Positions 17,016 through 24,961 of a stretch of DNA of 64,000 nucleotides are shown here, in pieces. Position 1 is the stretch's first letter. Every line of letters begins with the position of its first letter. The stretch is taken from contig JBBRYY010000001.1 in assembly GCA_038237245.1 (NCBI GenBank), positions 40,937-104,936 of the forward strand, read 5' to 3'. The translations under genes and the position numbers were made by a program. A model generated the notes under the pieces. That model ran no database searches, was not told where the DNA came from, and saw nothing but the letters and a program-made list of their open reading frames with translations. Source of the stretch: FEN-1250 sp038237245 (GTDB lineage Bacteria; Gemmatimonadota; Gemmatimonadetes; Gemmatimonadales; Gemmatimonadaceae).

Positions 17016-17506
17016 GAGGTGAGCGTCAGATTACCAATGTTGTCGTCGTCGGTCACCACCGCGAACGTGCAGTGCAGCAGTTGGTCGGCGCGACCGAGCC
17101 GCGTGCCCGTAGTAGCGTCGCTCGTGCCGAAGCTGGATGCGCCGGTGGTCTCCGGCCGATAGAGCTCGTATTCGCAACACCATCCTGAAAATGAGAGCTC
17201 CCGCGCCAATTTGTCGTCTCCGGTGTCTCCCGAAATTGGATTGCGCCACTCGAGCTTGAACTTCTGAACGATGTCGTCGGGCTGAATCGAGATTTTGAAC
17301 AGCTTCGCCGGAACATCCGTGCCCGGCATCGCCTGCAGATCGAGAATGATGTGCACACGAATGTCGAGCGACGAGCCCGTGCGGCGGCCCATCGCGCTCA
17401 CGTCGCGCGTCACTTCGACGCGTGCATCCTCCACCTCGAAGACGATGCCGCCATCTTCGATGGTGAAGAAGATCGTGCCGAAGCGCGCCGAGTTTTCACC
17501 GGTCAT
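17012..17506 (-). CDS. Tube-like (Hcp/TssD-type) protein, second copy
   Basis: From ATG 17506 the product has 164 residues, exactly as long as its upstream neighbour; a 20-residue longer version from 17566 is possible. The pattern is beta-rich: 'SSLDIRVHIILDLQ', 'FKLEWRNP', 'ARELSFSGWCCEYELY' and a terminal strand 'LLHCTFAVVTDDDNIGNLTL'. This has the order of strands seen in Hcp/T4 gp19-type tube subunits, though pairwise identity to the neighbour is low. It overlaps the TssE-like gene by 4 bases. It could be a second tube subunit, a tube-initiating or tail-terminator-type protein, or exported cargo. Assigned mainly on context and length. Confidence 0.45.
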   Translation of the reverse strand: MTGENSARFGTIFFTIEDGGIVFEVEDARVEVTRDVSAMGRRTGSSLDIRVHIILDLQAMPGTDVPAKLFKISIQPDDIVQKFKLEWRNPISGDTGDDKLARELSFSGWCCEYELYRPETTGASSFGTSDATTGTRLGRADQLLHCTFAVVTDDDNIGNLTLTS

Positions 17507-17576
17507 CGACTCGTGAGGTGCGGGGTCTGTGACGAAAACGTGATGCGGCGGATCTCGCCGCACCACGCGTCATGTA

Positions 17577-18071
17577 CTACTTCGTGAACTTCAGCGCGCC
17601 GTAGCCCTTGTCCGTGGTCGTGGCAGCGAAGGTGACGAGCATGATGTTCGACATCAACATCGACTCCGTACGATGATCCGCGATCGACATTCCGCCCTTC
17701 CCCGGACCGTCCGTGAGATCCGACGTCGGCGAGCCAGGATTGAAGAACTCGAACGCCGTGACGCTCCCCTGAAATTCGAGGTTCGCGAGGACGTTTGCGC
17801 CCTTCGCCTCGTTCGTGAACCAGGTGATCGAGACCTTCGCGAGCAGCTCGTTCGCGAACATCGACTTCCACACTTCCATGAGCACGTCCTGCGTGATGCG
17901 CGACTCGTCGCTCGCATTCACCCAGGCGCTGATCCCCTGGATCTGATGGCGGCCCGTCGCCAGTCCGGTCGCCGCATCACGCGGCGACGCAATGCGCACG
18001 CGCGCCTCGTTCGGCCACAGGTCGATCTTCCCCGCCTCAATGTGACAGGCGCCGTAAGTACGAGCAGCCAT
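17577..18071 (-). CDS. hcp: Tube-like (Hcp/TssD-type) protein, first copy
   Basis: 164 residues with the strand pattern of contractile-system tube subunits: 'GRHQIQGISAWVNASDE', a short helix, 'KVSITWFT', 'ANLEFQGSVTAFEFFNP', and a closing 'SNIMLVTFAATTTDKGYGALKF'. Hcp hexamers stack to form the inner tube pushed out on sheath contraction. It lies just downstream of the sheath genes and small orphan, as is usual for Hcp. It is more similar to the TssD layout of Bacteroidota systems than to Proteobacterial Hcp1, which is an impression rather than a measured similarity. Confidence 0.55.
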   Translation of the reverse strand: MAARTYGACHIEAGKIDLWPNEARVRIASPRDAATGLATGRHQIQGISAWVNASDESRITQDVLMEVWKSMFANELLAKVSITWFTNEAKGANVLANLEFQGSVTAFEFFNPGSPTSDLTDGPGKGGMSIADHRTESMLMSNIMLVTFAATTTDKGYGALKFTK

Positions 18072-18146
18072 TGCCGTTCCTCGTGATTGGGTTCGTGATG
18101 AATCGCCGGCAGCCGCCGGCGAGTGATTCGGGGAAACGATCGCCGC

Positions 18147-18494
18147 TCAGCGGCGCGTGAAGAGCCCCGTGAGCCATGAGACGACGCCGCCCGGCGCCGA
18201 CCCCTCCGACGCGGCGGGTGGTGCCGCGGGCGGCGCCGCCGGTGCTGTGACTGCGGCCGGCGTCACTGGCGCCGGGTCCTCCTCCACGAGCTCATTGCGC
18301 GGGAGTCCGCGCGACGAGAAGTTCATCTTCGAAAAGTTCGCCCCATGGCCGCGCGCATTCCCACCAGTCCCGCGAAAATCGCGCGAGATGTTCACGCCCA
18401 TGTCGTCGTGCGAGCCCACGCGCAAATCGGGCTTTTGCGGCGCCGGCGACTCGTCATCGCCCGCACCGGGCGCTTTCCCGTCGCCGGCCGCCAC
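18147..18494 (-). CDS. Small Pro/Ala-rich orphan between sheath and tube genes
   Basis: 115 residues, GTG start overlapping the tssC stop by one base (TAGTG). No family is recognised. The N-terminal half is polar and Gly/Asn/Asp-rich with repeated 'G.N' segments ('MGVNISRDFRGTGGNARGHG'). The second half is an Ala/Pro linker and the end 'GGVVSWLTGLFTRR' looks like a short amphipathic helix. Its fixed position and coupling suggest a structural or chaperone role in the injection system, for example a sheath or tube cap, but nothing in the sequence proves it. Confidence 0.55.
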   Translation of the reverse strand: MAAGDGKAPGAGDDESPAPQKPDLRVGSHDDMGVNISRDFRGTGGNARGHGANFSKMNFSSRGLPRNELVEEDPAPVTPAAVTAPAAPPAAPPAASEGSAPGGVVSWLTGLFTRR

Positions 18495-19837
18495 TACTTG
18501 GCCTCTTCCTTCGAGAAGTTCGGCGTGTCGATCTTCAGGTTGAACGTCTCCGCCGGACCAACCGGCAGCACCTCCAGCCCCATGTCCAGCACGCCCATCG
18601 CGAACTTCTCCTCGGCCATGTCGATGTCGAGGTTGAAGTCGTAAATGGTGCCCTTCTGCTTCTCGCTGCGGAGGAACTCCTCGATCGGATCGCGCACTTG
18701 CGACTTCACCAGATCGCGCGTGAGCCGCTGCTCGGCGACGCGGCGCAGATACACCGAGATGCGACGCTCGAGATACCGCAGCACCCGGTACGACGTGAAG
18801 AACTTGAGCACGCCGTTCGGATCTTCGGCCTGCGACCGGCTGCCGACGAAGCAGAGATCATTGTCCTCGTTGCGGATGATGGAGACGACCTGCCGTTCCA
18901 TCGAGAGATGCTCCATCTGCGAGATGCGCGGCTCGATGCGCGACTTCTCCACGCCGCGGATCTTGCCGAAGATCATCCCGACGGGACCCTGCGCGATGCC
19001 CCCGCCCGTCGTGCGATCGGCTCGTGCGAGCGAGCCCGCGAAAAGCATCGACGCCGGCGAATAGAGATCCGCATCCTCCGAGTCGCCATCCGGCTCCTCG
19101 AACCAGTGCTTCTCGCGCAGCTTCACGTAGCCCGCGATCACGACATCCGACGCAGCCTTGTCCTCGGGGCGCTTGAGGAATTCATAGGCACCGCCGTCCG
19201 TGCGGAACTGATCGCTCAACGAGCGGAAGGACTTCTCATCCTTCAAATCGCCAATGAGCAGCATCCCCCACTTGTTCGAGATGTCCTCGAGCCGCTTGCG
19301 CACGACGTCCGGCACGTAGCCCGGGACGACGAGATTGCAGATGAACTGGCGAAAGTTGAAGCTGTCGTTGCGCCCCTGCACGAACTCGTCGAGCGCCACG
19401 ATCGTCGAGCTGTCGACGTCGCTCGTGATCGCCTTCGTGTCGGCATTGAAGATGAAGAACTCCACCGGCGGACGCTGCACGCTGTCGCGCACTTCGGAGT
19501 TCTCGAAGAAGAGCTGGATCTGCTTGTAGCTCTTCTCGAGCGGACGGATCTGCTTGTAGACCGCCTTCAGCACCTCGTCGCGCACCTTCTCCATGTCGGC
19601 GATGGCGGCGTCGAGCTTCTTGAGCGCTTGCGCGTGGCTGTCCGACTGCGAGAGCAGTGCGGAGAAGCTCGCAACGCGATCGAGAAACTGGTGTGCAGAT
19701 TCGGCGGTGAAGATCTCGCCGAGCGAGGTCTTTGGCGGCGCGGGGTGGATGACGTTGAAGATCTCCTCGATCGCCTTGCCTGCCGCCTTCTTCCCGATGA
19801 TGTCGAACGTCGTGCGTGTCTTGACTTCGTCGCTCAT
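18494..19837 (-). CDS. tssC: TssC/VipB-like contractile sheath large subunit
   Basis: 447 residues from ATG 19837, which overlaps the tssB stop as ATGA; an upstream in-frame extension is rejected. The middle has 'VVPGYVPDVVRKRLEDISNKWGMLLIGDL', and the C-terminal sheath core has 'FTSYRVLRYLERRISVYLRRV' followed by 'LEVLPVGPAETFNLKIDTPNF'. These fit sheath proteins of the TssC/gp18 superfamily, although divergent and somewhat shorter than the ~490 residues common in Proteobacteria. With TssB it forms the contractile sheath that ClpV disassembles. Confidence 0.78.
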   Translation of the reverse strand: MSDEVKTRTTFDIIGKKAAGKAIEEIFNVIHPAPPKTSLGEIFTAESAHQFLDRVASFSALLSQSDSHAQALKKLDAAIADMEKVRDEVLKAVYKQIRPLEKSYKQIQLFFENSEVRDSVQRPPVEFFIFNADTKAITSDVDSSTIVALDEFVQGRNDSFNFRQFICNLVVPGYVPDVVRKRLEDISNKWGMLLIGDLKDEKSFRSLSDQFRTDGGAYEFLKRPEDKAASDVVIAGYVKLREKHWFEEPDGDSEDADLYSPASMLFAGSLARADRTTGGGIAQGPVGMIFGKIRGVEKSRIEPRISQMEHLSMERQVVSIIRNEDNDLCFVGSRSQAEDPNGVLKFFTSYRVLRYLERRISVYLRRVAEQRLTRDLVKSQVRDPIEEFLRSEKQKGTIYDFNLDIDMAEEKFAMGVLDMGLEVLPVGPAETFNLKIDTPNFSKEEAK

Positions 19838-20313
19838 GATGCGGCTCCTTCGCCACCGGCGATGTTGCGAAGCTGCTGCTCGAACTCCGCAACGGCGTCG
19901 ATGATCTCCTTGCGCTGATCCGTGTTCTCCCACGCCTTCTTCACCGAGAGCACGGCAAAGCGTTCGCGCATGCGGTGAAGGAGGTCGATGCGGCTCTGCA
20001 GATCCGCGAGATCGTTGCGCTTCCCCGGCTCGCGCGACCGGATCTTCTTCGGATCGAAATCCTTGAGGCTCTTGAACTCGAGCTCGGCGACGAACTCGGT
20101 TCCTTCCTCACCGACGGTCGTCTTGAAATCCAGCTTCGGCTTGAACTTCTCGAACGCCTCGGCCAGGCTGCTCACCTTCGTCGGCTGATCATCCTCGGGG
20201 CATTCCTGACCAACGCGGTCGACCGTCATCGGGAGGACCGTTGCGGTCGTATCCGTCGGCACTTCACGTGGTGCGGAGCGGACACCCGCCCGCGAAACCT
20301 TCACAACTGGCAT
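19834..20313 (-). CDS. tssB: TssB/VipA-like contractile sheath small subunit
   Basis: 159 residues, first gene of the core injection-system series. 'EGTEFVAELEFKSLKDFDPKKI' and the helical 'RNDLADLQSRIDLLHRMRERFAVL' are the hallmark of TssB ('L.F.SM.DF.P..I' followed by a helix). A strong Shine-Dalgarno GAGGAGG (20320-20326) sits 6 bases before the ATG, the best ribosome site in this block. A 94-base gap separates it from the vWA gene, leaving room for an internal promoter. It overlaps tssC by 4 bases, as expected for heterodimer partners. Confidence 0.85.
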   Translation of the reverse strand: MPVVKVSRAGVRSAPREVPTDTTATVLPMTVDRVGQECPEDDQPTKVSSLAEAFEKFKPKLDFKTTVGEEGTEFVAELEFKSLKDFDPKKIRSREPGKRNDLADLQSRIDLLHRMRERFAVLSVKKAWENTDQRKEIIDAVAEFEQQLRNIAGGEGAAS

Positions 20314-20407
20314 CTATTTCCTCCTCGGGATGAACCGCGCACCAGCATCACAATGAACGAACGATTCCGACTGCGAACGAATGTGCACGAGACATGTTAC
20401 GGCGCCG

Positions 20408-21769
20408 TTACTTTGCCCGGCGCGCGAACGAGCCGGTGATCTCGGTAGGACGACGTGGCGGGACTTCCGTGACCGCACGAAGTCCACCACCTCTCGCCAG
20501 CGCCTGCTCCGGCGCGGCGGATTTCGGCGCCGCGCGGGTTGCAACTGCCGGAGATATGCTGTCTGCCAGCTTCGACGCCTGCGGGCCTGCCATCGCCACC
20601 GACTCGTCCGGCCAGAGCATCCCGGGAAGCAAAAACCAGAGCACGAGCGCGAGCACTGCAAGAAATCCAAACACGAGCACATTGCTGCCGACGCGGGGCT
20701 GTCCGTGCTCGAACGAGGTGATCCCCTTCGCTGTCGCGGCTCCGGTATCCGCTACGCCGCTGAACGCAGGGAGCGCGTAGAGCGGAGGAGTCCATCGCCC
20801 CGCCACCGCGGCGGCACAGCAACCACGACCATCCCCGCGACTCACCGTGAGCGGGAATACCCCGCGGGCGAGCCGTGTGCGAGCCCAGATTGGTGCGGGA
20901 TAAGTCAATGCGCGCGTTGTAAATAGCGCTTCGCGTATCCCTGTAAACACCCGATGCAACAGCAGCGGATCTTCGGCTACTAAATACCGCTCGCCATTAG
21001 TGCCCGCAAGTGCCTGGAGGTCCGCTCCGTCCGGCGCGTCGCCAATCCCCACGAGCCACACATAGCTGCCGCTGCTCGCGACAGCATTTACGGCCGCATC
21101 GCGCCCCTGTGCGCCCGTCAGCAACCCCGGGTCGTCGGTCGCACGCACATCGTTGCGGCCGTCGGTGATCACCAGCAGCGCACCCCATGCATCCTTCGGC
21201 GCGCCTTGCAGTGCGCCCTTTACGACCTCCGATCCGATCTCCACCGCGCTGTACAAGCCAGTGTTCCCCTCCGGCTGCGGAAGCGCGTCCACCTGCGCGA
21301 GCGCGCTCTGCGGATCGGTGAATGTCGCCGCACGAATCCTCGGCGCGAGATTCCGGCTCGCGAACGGGGCTACCGCGACGCGAACGGAAGTGCGCGGCAG
21401 CTCGGAGATGAAGGTGCGCAGCGCGGACCGCGTGAGCTCGATCCCCGCGCCCTTCATGCTTCCACTGATGTCGACCAGCACGAGCAGCGTGAGCGGATGC
21501 GCGATCGTCGCGGTCGAGCGCGCGATGCCGCCGCTTAGTGGCACCCCCGCGAGCTCTCCCTTCCAATCCGATGCGCCCGTTGCATCGCCGGAGGCGCGCG
21601 CCTCTTCCGGACGCAGTGGAACGGTCGCGCTGATGCACGGTACGTCGGAGCTTTCGCTGCAGCGAACGATCGTCACCGGCGCTGCTGTCGTCGCAACCTG
21701 CGCTCGCGCGTGCACCGCGAACGAAGTGACGAGCGCCGCGGCGATCGCTGCCGAAGGACCGATCCGCAT
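20408..21769 (-). CDS. Exported von Willebrand factor A domain protein with C-terminal membrane anchor
   Basis: 453 residues from ATG 21769 (TGATG overlap with the gene upstream). A signal peptide (about 1-24) precedes two Cys in a short beta region. The vWA domain (about 90-285) has a complete MIDAS 'DISGSMKG' and 'VITDGRND'. A Cys-Cys pair ('GCCAAA') comes before a membrane helix (about 362-385) and a ~65-residue cytoplasmic tail. vWA domains bind proteins through a metal and often appear as assembly scaffolds. Placement between the ubiquitin-like membrane protein and TssB suggests a part in the envelope-spanning complex of the injection system, by context only. Confidence 0.75.
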   Translation of the reverse strand: MRIGPSAAIAAALVTSFAVHARAQVATTAAPVTIVRCSESSDVPCISATVPLRPEEARASGDATGASDWKGELAGVPLSGGIARSTATIAHPLTLLVLVDISGSMKGAGIELTRSALRTFISELPRTSVRVAVAPFASRNLAPRIRAATFTDPQSALAQVDALPQPEGNTGLYSAVEIGSEVVKGALQGAPKDAWGALLVITDGRNDVRATDDPGLLTGAQGRDAAVNAVASSGSYVWLVGIGDAPDGADLQALAGTNGERYLVAEDPLLLHRVFTGIREALFTTRALTYPAPIWARTRLARGVFPLTVSRGDGRGCCAAAVAGRWTPPLYALPAFSGVADTGAATAKGITSFEHGQPRVGSNVLVFGFLAVLALVLWFLLPGMLWPDESVAMAGPQASKLADSISPAVATRAAPKSAAPEQALARGGGLRAVTEVPPRRPTEITGSFARRAK

Positions 21770-22911
21770 CACGCGCTCACCCGGCGGCGCCGGCGAAAGC
21801 GGTACTGCGCGTCGCCGATCGCAATGCGGTCTTCGTTGACGAGCTCCGTCGGCGCGGCGATCGCTTTTCCGGAGACGCGCACGCCGCCGCCCGCCGACGG
21901 CACGACGCGGCATCGCGTCGCCTCGCACACGACGCTCGCCGCCGCGCTGCCATCGCGCTCCAGTGGAACGGTCGTCCCATCGAGCAATCCCCACTCGCGC
22001 AGCCGCGTCAGTCCGATGCGTCCGCTGCCGCCGCGCTCCAGCTCGAGGATCGCGACGGAACGGCGCAGCGACGGGGCGCACACCCCCACGCCCACTCCTG
22101 CGCCAACGATCGCAAACGCGAGCGCCTGCCAGAGCTCCGATGGCCCCGGCAGCGAATACAGAATGCCCGCAACGAGCCCCGCGAGTGCGCCGTATCCGGC
22201 ACCGTCGGCGGTTCGTCGCTCATCGTCCTGCCACCAGCGCATCCCGAGCGTGAGTCCGAGCGCGGCGCCGAGCACGACCCAGGCGACGATGCGCACGACC
22301 GGGAAGATCGCCGGCGTCAGCCTCGGCGCGAGCACGCCGCCGAGTCCCGCGCCCGCCGCTCCGCCCGCGACTCCACCCACGAGCCCGAGCGCGATGCCGA
22401 ACAGGATGCCGAGCGGCACGCTCGCACGACGACGCAGCGCATCGCTCCCCGCGATGAACGCCCCCGCGAACACGCCGAGTATCCCGCCCTCCGCCAGATC
22501 GAGGCGTGCGTAAGTCGGGAGCGCATCACTGAGGTCCGTAATCGTCGAGCAAACAAGCCACGCGAGCAGCGCGCCCGACATCCCGCTCACGGCGGCGGCA
22601 TACGCGCCCTTCGGAACGAACGGCGCCAGCGCCGGAATCTTCATCGCGCGCGCACGGCGTTTCATGTGAAGCTCGATCGTGCGCTGCGGCGAGATGCCGA
22701 GCTGCTGCGGCGCCTGCGTCGTGTCGAGATCGCGGCCGCCCCACATCACCGTGAGCTCATCCTCGGCCGCGCCGGAGATCACGACACCGGTGCCGCGCAG
22801 CTCCTCGAGAATCTGGCGCACCTGCGGGCCAAGCGGCCGGTCGTCATCGAGCGTGAACTGCGTTCGCTGCAGCCCGCGCTCCGTCGTGAACTCAACCGCG
22901 TATGCAGGCAT
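21769..22911 (-). CDS. Ubiquitin-like / six-helix membrane / FHA-like fusion protein
   Basis: 380 residues. Residues ~1-85 look like a beta-grasp ubiquitin-like (YukD/EsaB-type) domain, ending 'LGISPQRTIELHMKRRARA'. A membrane region of about six Gly/Ala-rich helices (about 103-300) follows. The last ~75 residues ('GLLDGTTVPLERDG...ELVNEDRIAIGDAQYRF') have the layout of an FHA-like fold without the SRH core. A ubiquitin-like domain followed by membrane helices recalls EccD of type VII secretion, although EccD has about 11 helices and no FHA. In this block it could be part of an alternative inner-membrane platform. It is coupled to the vWA gene by a 3-base overlap. Confidence 0.65.
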   Translation of the reverse strand: MPAYAVEFTTERGLQRTQFTLDDDRPLGPQVRQILEELRGTGVVISGAAEDELTVMWGGRDLDTTQAPQQLGISPQRTIELHMKRRARAMKIPALAPFVPKGAYAAAVSGMSGALLAWLVCSTITDLSDALPTYARLDLAEGGILGVFAGAFIAGSDALRRRASVPLGILFGIALGLVGGVAGGAAGAGLGGVLAPRLTPAIFPVVRIVAWVVLGAALGLTLGMRWWQDDERRTADGAGYGALAGLVAGILYSLPGPSELWQALAFAIVGAGVGVGVCAPSLRRSVAILELERGGSGRIGLTRLREWGLLDGTTVPLERDGSAAASVVCEATRCRVVPSAGGGVRVSGKAIAAPTELVNEDRIAIGDAQYRFRRRRRVSA

Positions 22912-22995
22912 CGATGTCGGCTAAGGGCTTCGTGACTCTGTCGTCCCTGGATTCACTCGCGGCGCGGAGAGCCGTCACGAGCAGTATGCGCGAGA

Positions 22996-24867
22996 TCAGA
23001 ACTTCAGGTTGCGCTTCTTTGCTTCCTTGATCGCATCCGCGTAGCCCTGTTTCGCCGACTTGATGTACAGATCGTTCGCCGCCGAATCGCTCTTGGCGAT
23101 TCCACGCCCCTTCGCATACATCGCCGCGAGGTTGAACTCCCCCTGCGCGTCGCCCTTCGCCACAGCGACCTGAAAGAGCTTCACCCCTCGCGTCTCGTCC
23201 TTATGCACGCCCTTGCCATCGATGTACATCGCGCCGAGTCGATTGAGCGCGTACAGGTTGCCCTGATCGGCAGCGCGCTGGAACCACGCGGAGGCCTCGG
23301 CTTCATCCTTGTCGACGTCGTCGCCGCTGAGATACGCGCGGCCGAGCTTCACCTGCGAATCCGCGTCGCCCAGAAGCGCGGCTTTACGGTACCAGTCGAG
23401 TGCCTGCTTGGGATCCTTCGGCACGCCACGTCCCTGCTCGTACATCGACGCGAGCTGGAAGGTCGCGTCGCGATTGCCCGTCTGCGCCGCCTTCCGGAAC
23501 CAGATCGCCGCCTGCGCGGGGTCCTTGTTGACGCCAAGCCCCTGATCGTAGATGACCGCGAGATTCCGCTGCGCCTGCTGATTTCCGGCGTTCGCCTCGC
23601 GCGTGCACGCGAGCAGCGCCGCTGCGTACTGCTTGTCGCTGTAGGAGTTGAGACAGCTCGGAGCGGACGCGGGGCGGGGAGCGACAGGGGTCGTCACCGG
23701 CGGAGGCGCCGGAGCGGCTGCAACGGTCACCGGCTTCATCGTCGGAGCGAAGCTCGATGACTGCCCGGCGATGACCTCCACGCGCTGCGACTCCGTCCTG
23801 AATCCCGGCGCCGACGCAACGAGTTGATATTTGCCCGGGAGCAGCGAGAGCTCCCTGTCGGTGACGGCCTTGCCGTTGACCGTCACGCGCGCGCGCGCTG
23901 GGAGCGATCCGATCGAGATCTTCCCGCTGTCGGGCGTTGCAGCGACGGGCGGTGGCACAGTCGGCGGCGCTGCGGGGATGACCACGTTCGCCGCCGGACC
24001 CTGCGTAGCGTCCGGCGCGCCCTGCTTCATGTCCGAGAAGATGAACAGTCCACCACCCACGAGCAGCAGCGCGCCAATGACGGCGATCGGGATGATCGGC
24101 GCGCGCTTCTTCGGCCGCGTCTCCTCCTCCTCTTCCGCCGCATCGTCCGGCACCATCACGCTCGGCGGCGTCACACTCTTCGCGGTGGGCTGCGGGGAGC
24201 GCGAGGACGGTGCGGCTGCGCGCGACGGCGGTGCGCTTGCGGCCTGCATCATCGATGTCGGAGACGCGTACGTCGCTCCCAGCGACGCAACCAGCGGCTT
24301 GATGACCTGGGTGACGCCGAGCGCGTAGGACTCGCTGCCGTCGCTCTCCTGCTCGCGCGTGAGACGGAGTGCGACGAGGCGGCCGCTCTTGAGCTCGCGC
24401 GCGAAGTAGACCACGCCACCGCCCTCGGAGCGCTGCATCTCGCCGAGCACTTCGTACTCGCCTTCAGCCGCGCTCTGAACTGCCTTGAGCAGCTCTTCCT
24501 GCGATGCCTCTCCCGAGCGCGTGCCCGAGAGATCCTTTCCGCAGTTGCTGCAGAAACGACCCCAGCCGACGAGGTCGACCTTGCACGACGGGCACTTGTT
24601 CCCCATGGCGGGGACGGATGCATCGAGCTCGCGCACGACGCTCAGCTCGAACTCGCTGCCGTCGGGGCGCAGCTTCAACGCCGCGAGCTTCTGCGATGCG
24701 CGCTCGCGCGCGAGGTAGACGACGCTTCCACGCTCCCCACGACCCATTTCGCCCAGTATTTCGTATTCTGCGGCCGCCGCGTCCTTCACTGCGCGCAGCA
24801 ATTCGTCGTCGCCACCCTGGCCCCCCGGCGATCCAGTCAGCCGCGTAGACCCGGTCTGTCGCTCCAT
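22996..24867 (-). CDS. Tandem kinase-N-lobe / zinc ribbon / PEGA / Sel1-repeat membrane protein
   Basis: 623 residues with a GGAGA ribosome site. Two copies (about 22-68 and 125-170) of a protein-kinase N-lobe start are present: 'EYEILGEMGRG..GSVVYLAR' then 'AALKL', and 'EYEVLGEMQRS..GGVVYFAR' then 'VALRL'. The beta3 lysine is kept in copy 1 and is Arg in copy 2. No C-lobe (HRD, DFG) exists. Between them lies a four-Cys zinc ribbon ('CPSC', 'CSNC'; about 92-110). A membrane helix (about 257-277) precedes an extracytoplasmic PEGA domain (about 316-377) and about five Sel1/TPR repeats to the end. It probably acts as a binding scaffold rather than an enzyme. Confidence 0.75.
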   Translation of the reverse strand: MERQTGSTRLTGSPGGQGGDDELLRAVKDAAAAEYEILGEMGRGERGSVVYLARERASQKLAALKLRPDGSEFELSVVRELDASVPAMGNKCPSCKVDLVGWGRFCSNCGKDLSGTRSGEASQEELLKAVQSAAEGEYEVLGEMQRSEGGGVVYFARELKSGRLVALRLTREQESDGSESYALGVTQVIKPLVASLGATYASPTSMMQAASAPPSRAAAPSSRSPQPTAKSVTPPSVMVPDDAAEEEEETRPKKRAPIIPIAVIGALLLVGGGLFIFSDMKQGAPDATQGPAANVVIPAAPPTVPPPVAATPDSGKISIGSLPARARVTVNGKAVTDRELSLLPGKYQLVASAPGFRTESQRVEVIAGQSSSFAPTMKPVTVAAAPAPPPVTTPVAPRPASAPSCLNSYSDKQYAAALLACTREANAGNQQAQRNLAVIYDQGLGVNKDPAQAAIWFRKAAQTGNRDATFQLASMYEQGRGVPKDPKQALDWYRKAALLGDADSQVKLGRAYLSGDDVDKDEAEASAWFQRAADQGNLYALNRLGAMYIDGKGVHKDETRGVKLFQVAVAKGDAQGEFNLAAMYAKGRGIAKSDSAANDLYIKSAKQGYADAIKEAKKRNLKF

Positions 24868-24961
24868 AGCTTCTCCGGCAGATAAGTCGTAAGCACTCTA
24901 CAGCTACAGTAAGATGCCGGGGTGCGTATGGAAAGGTATGCGACCACTGAATTTACGGAAG

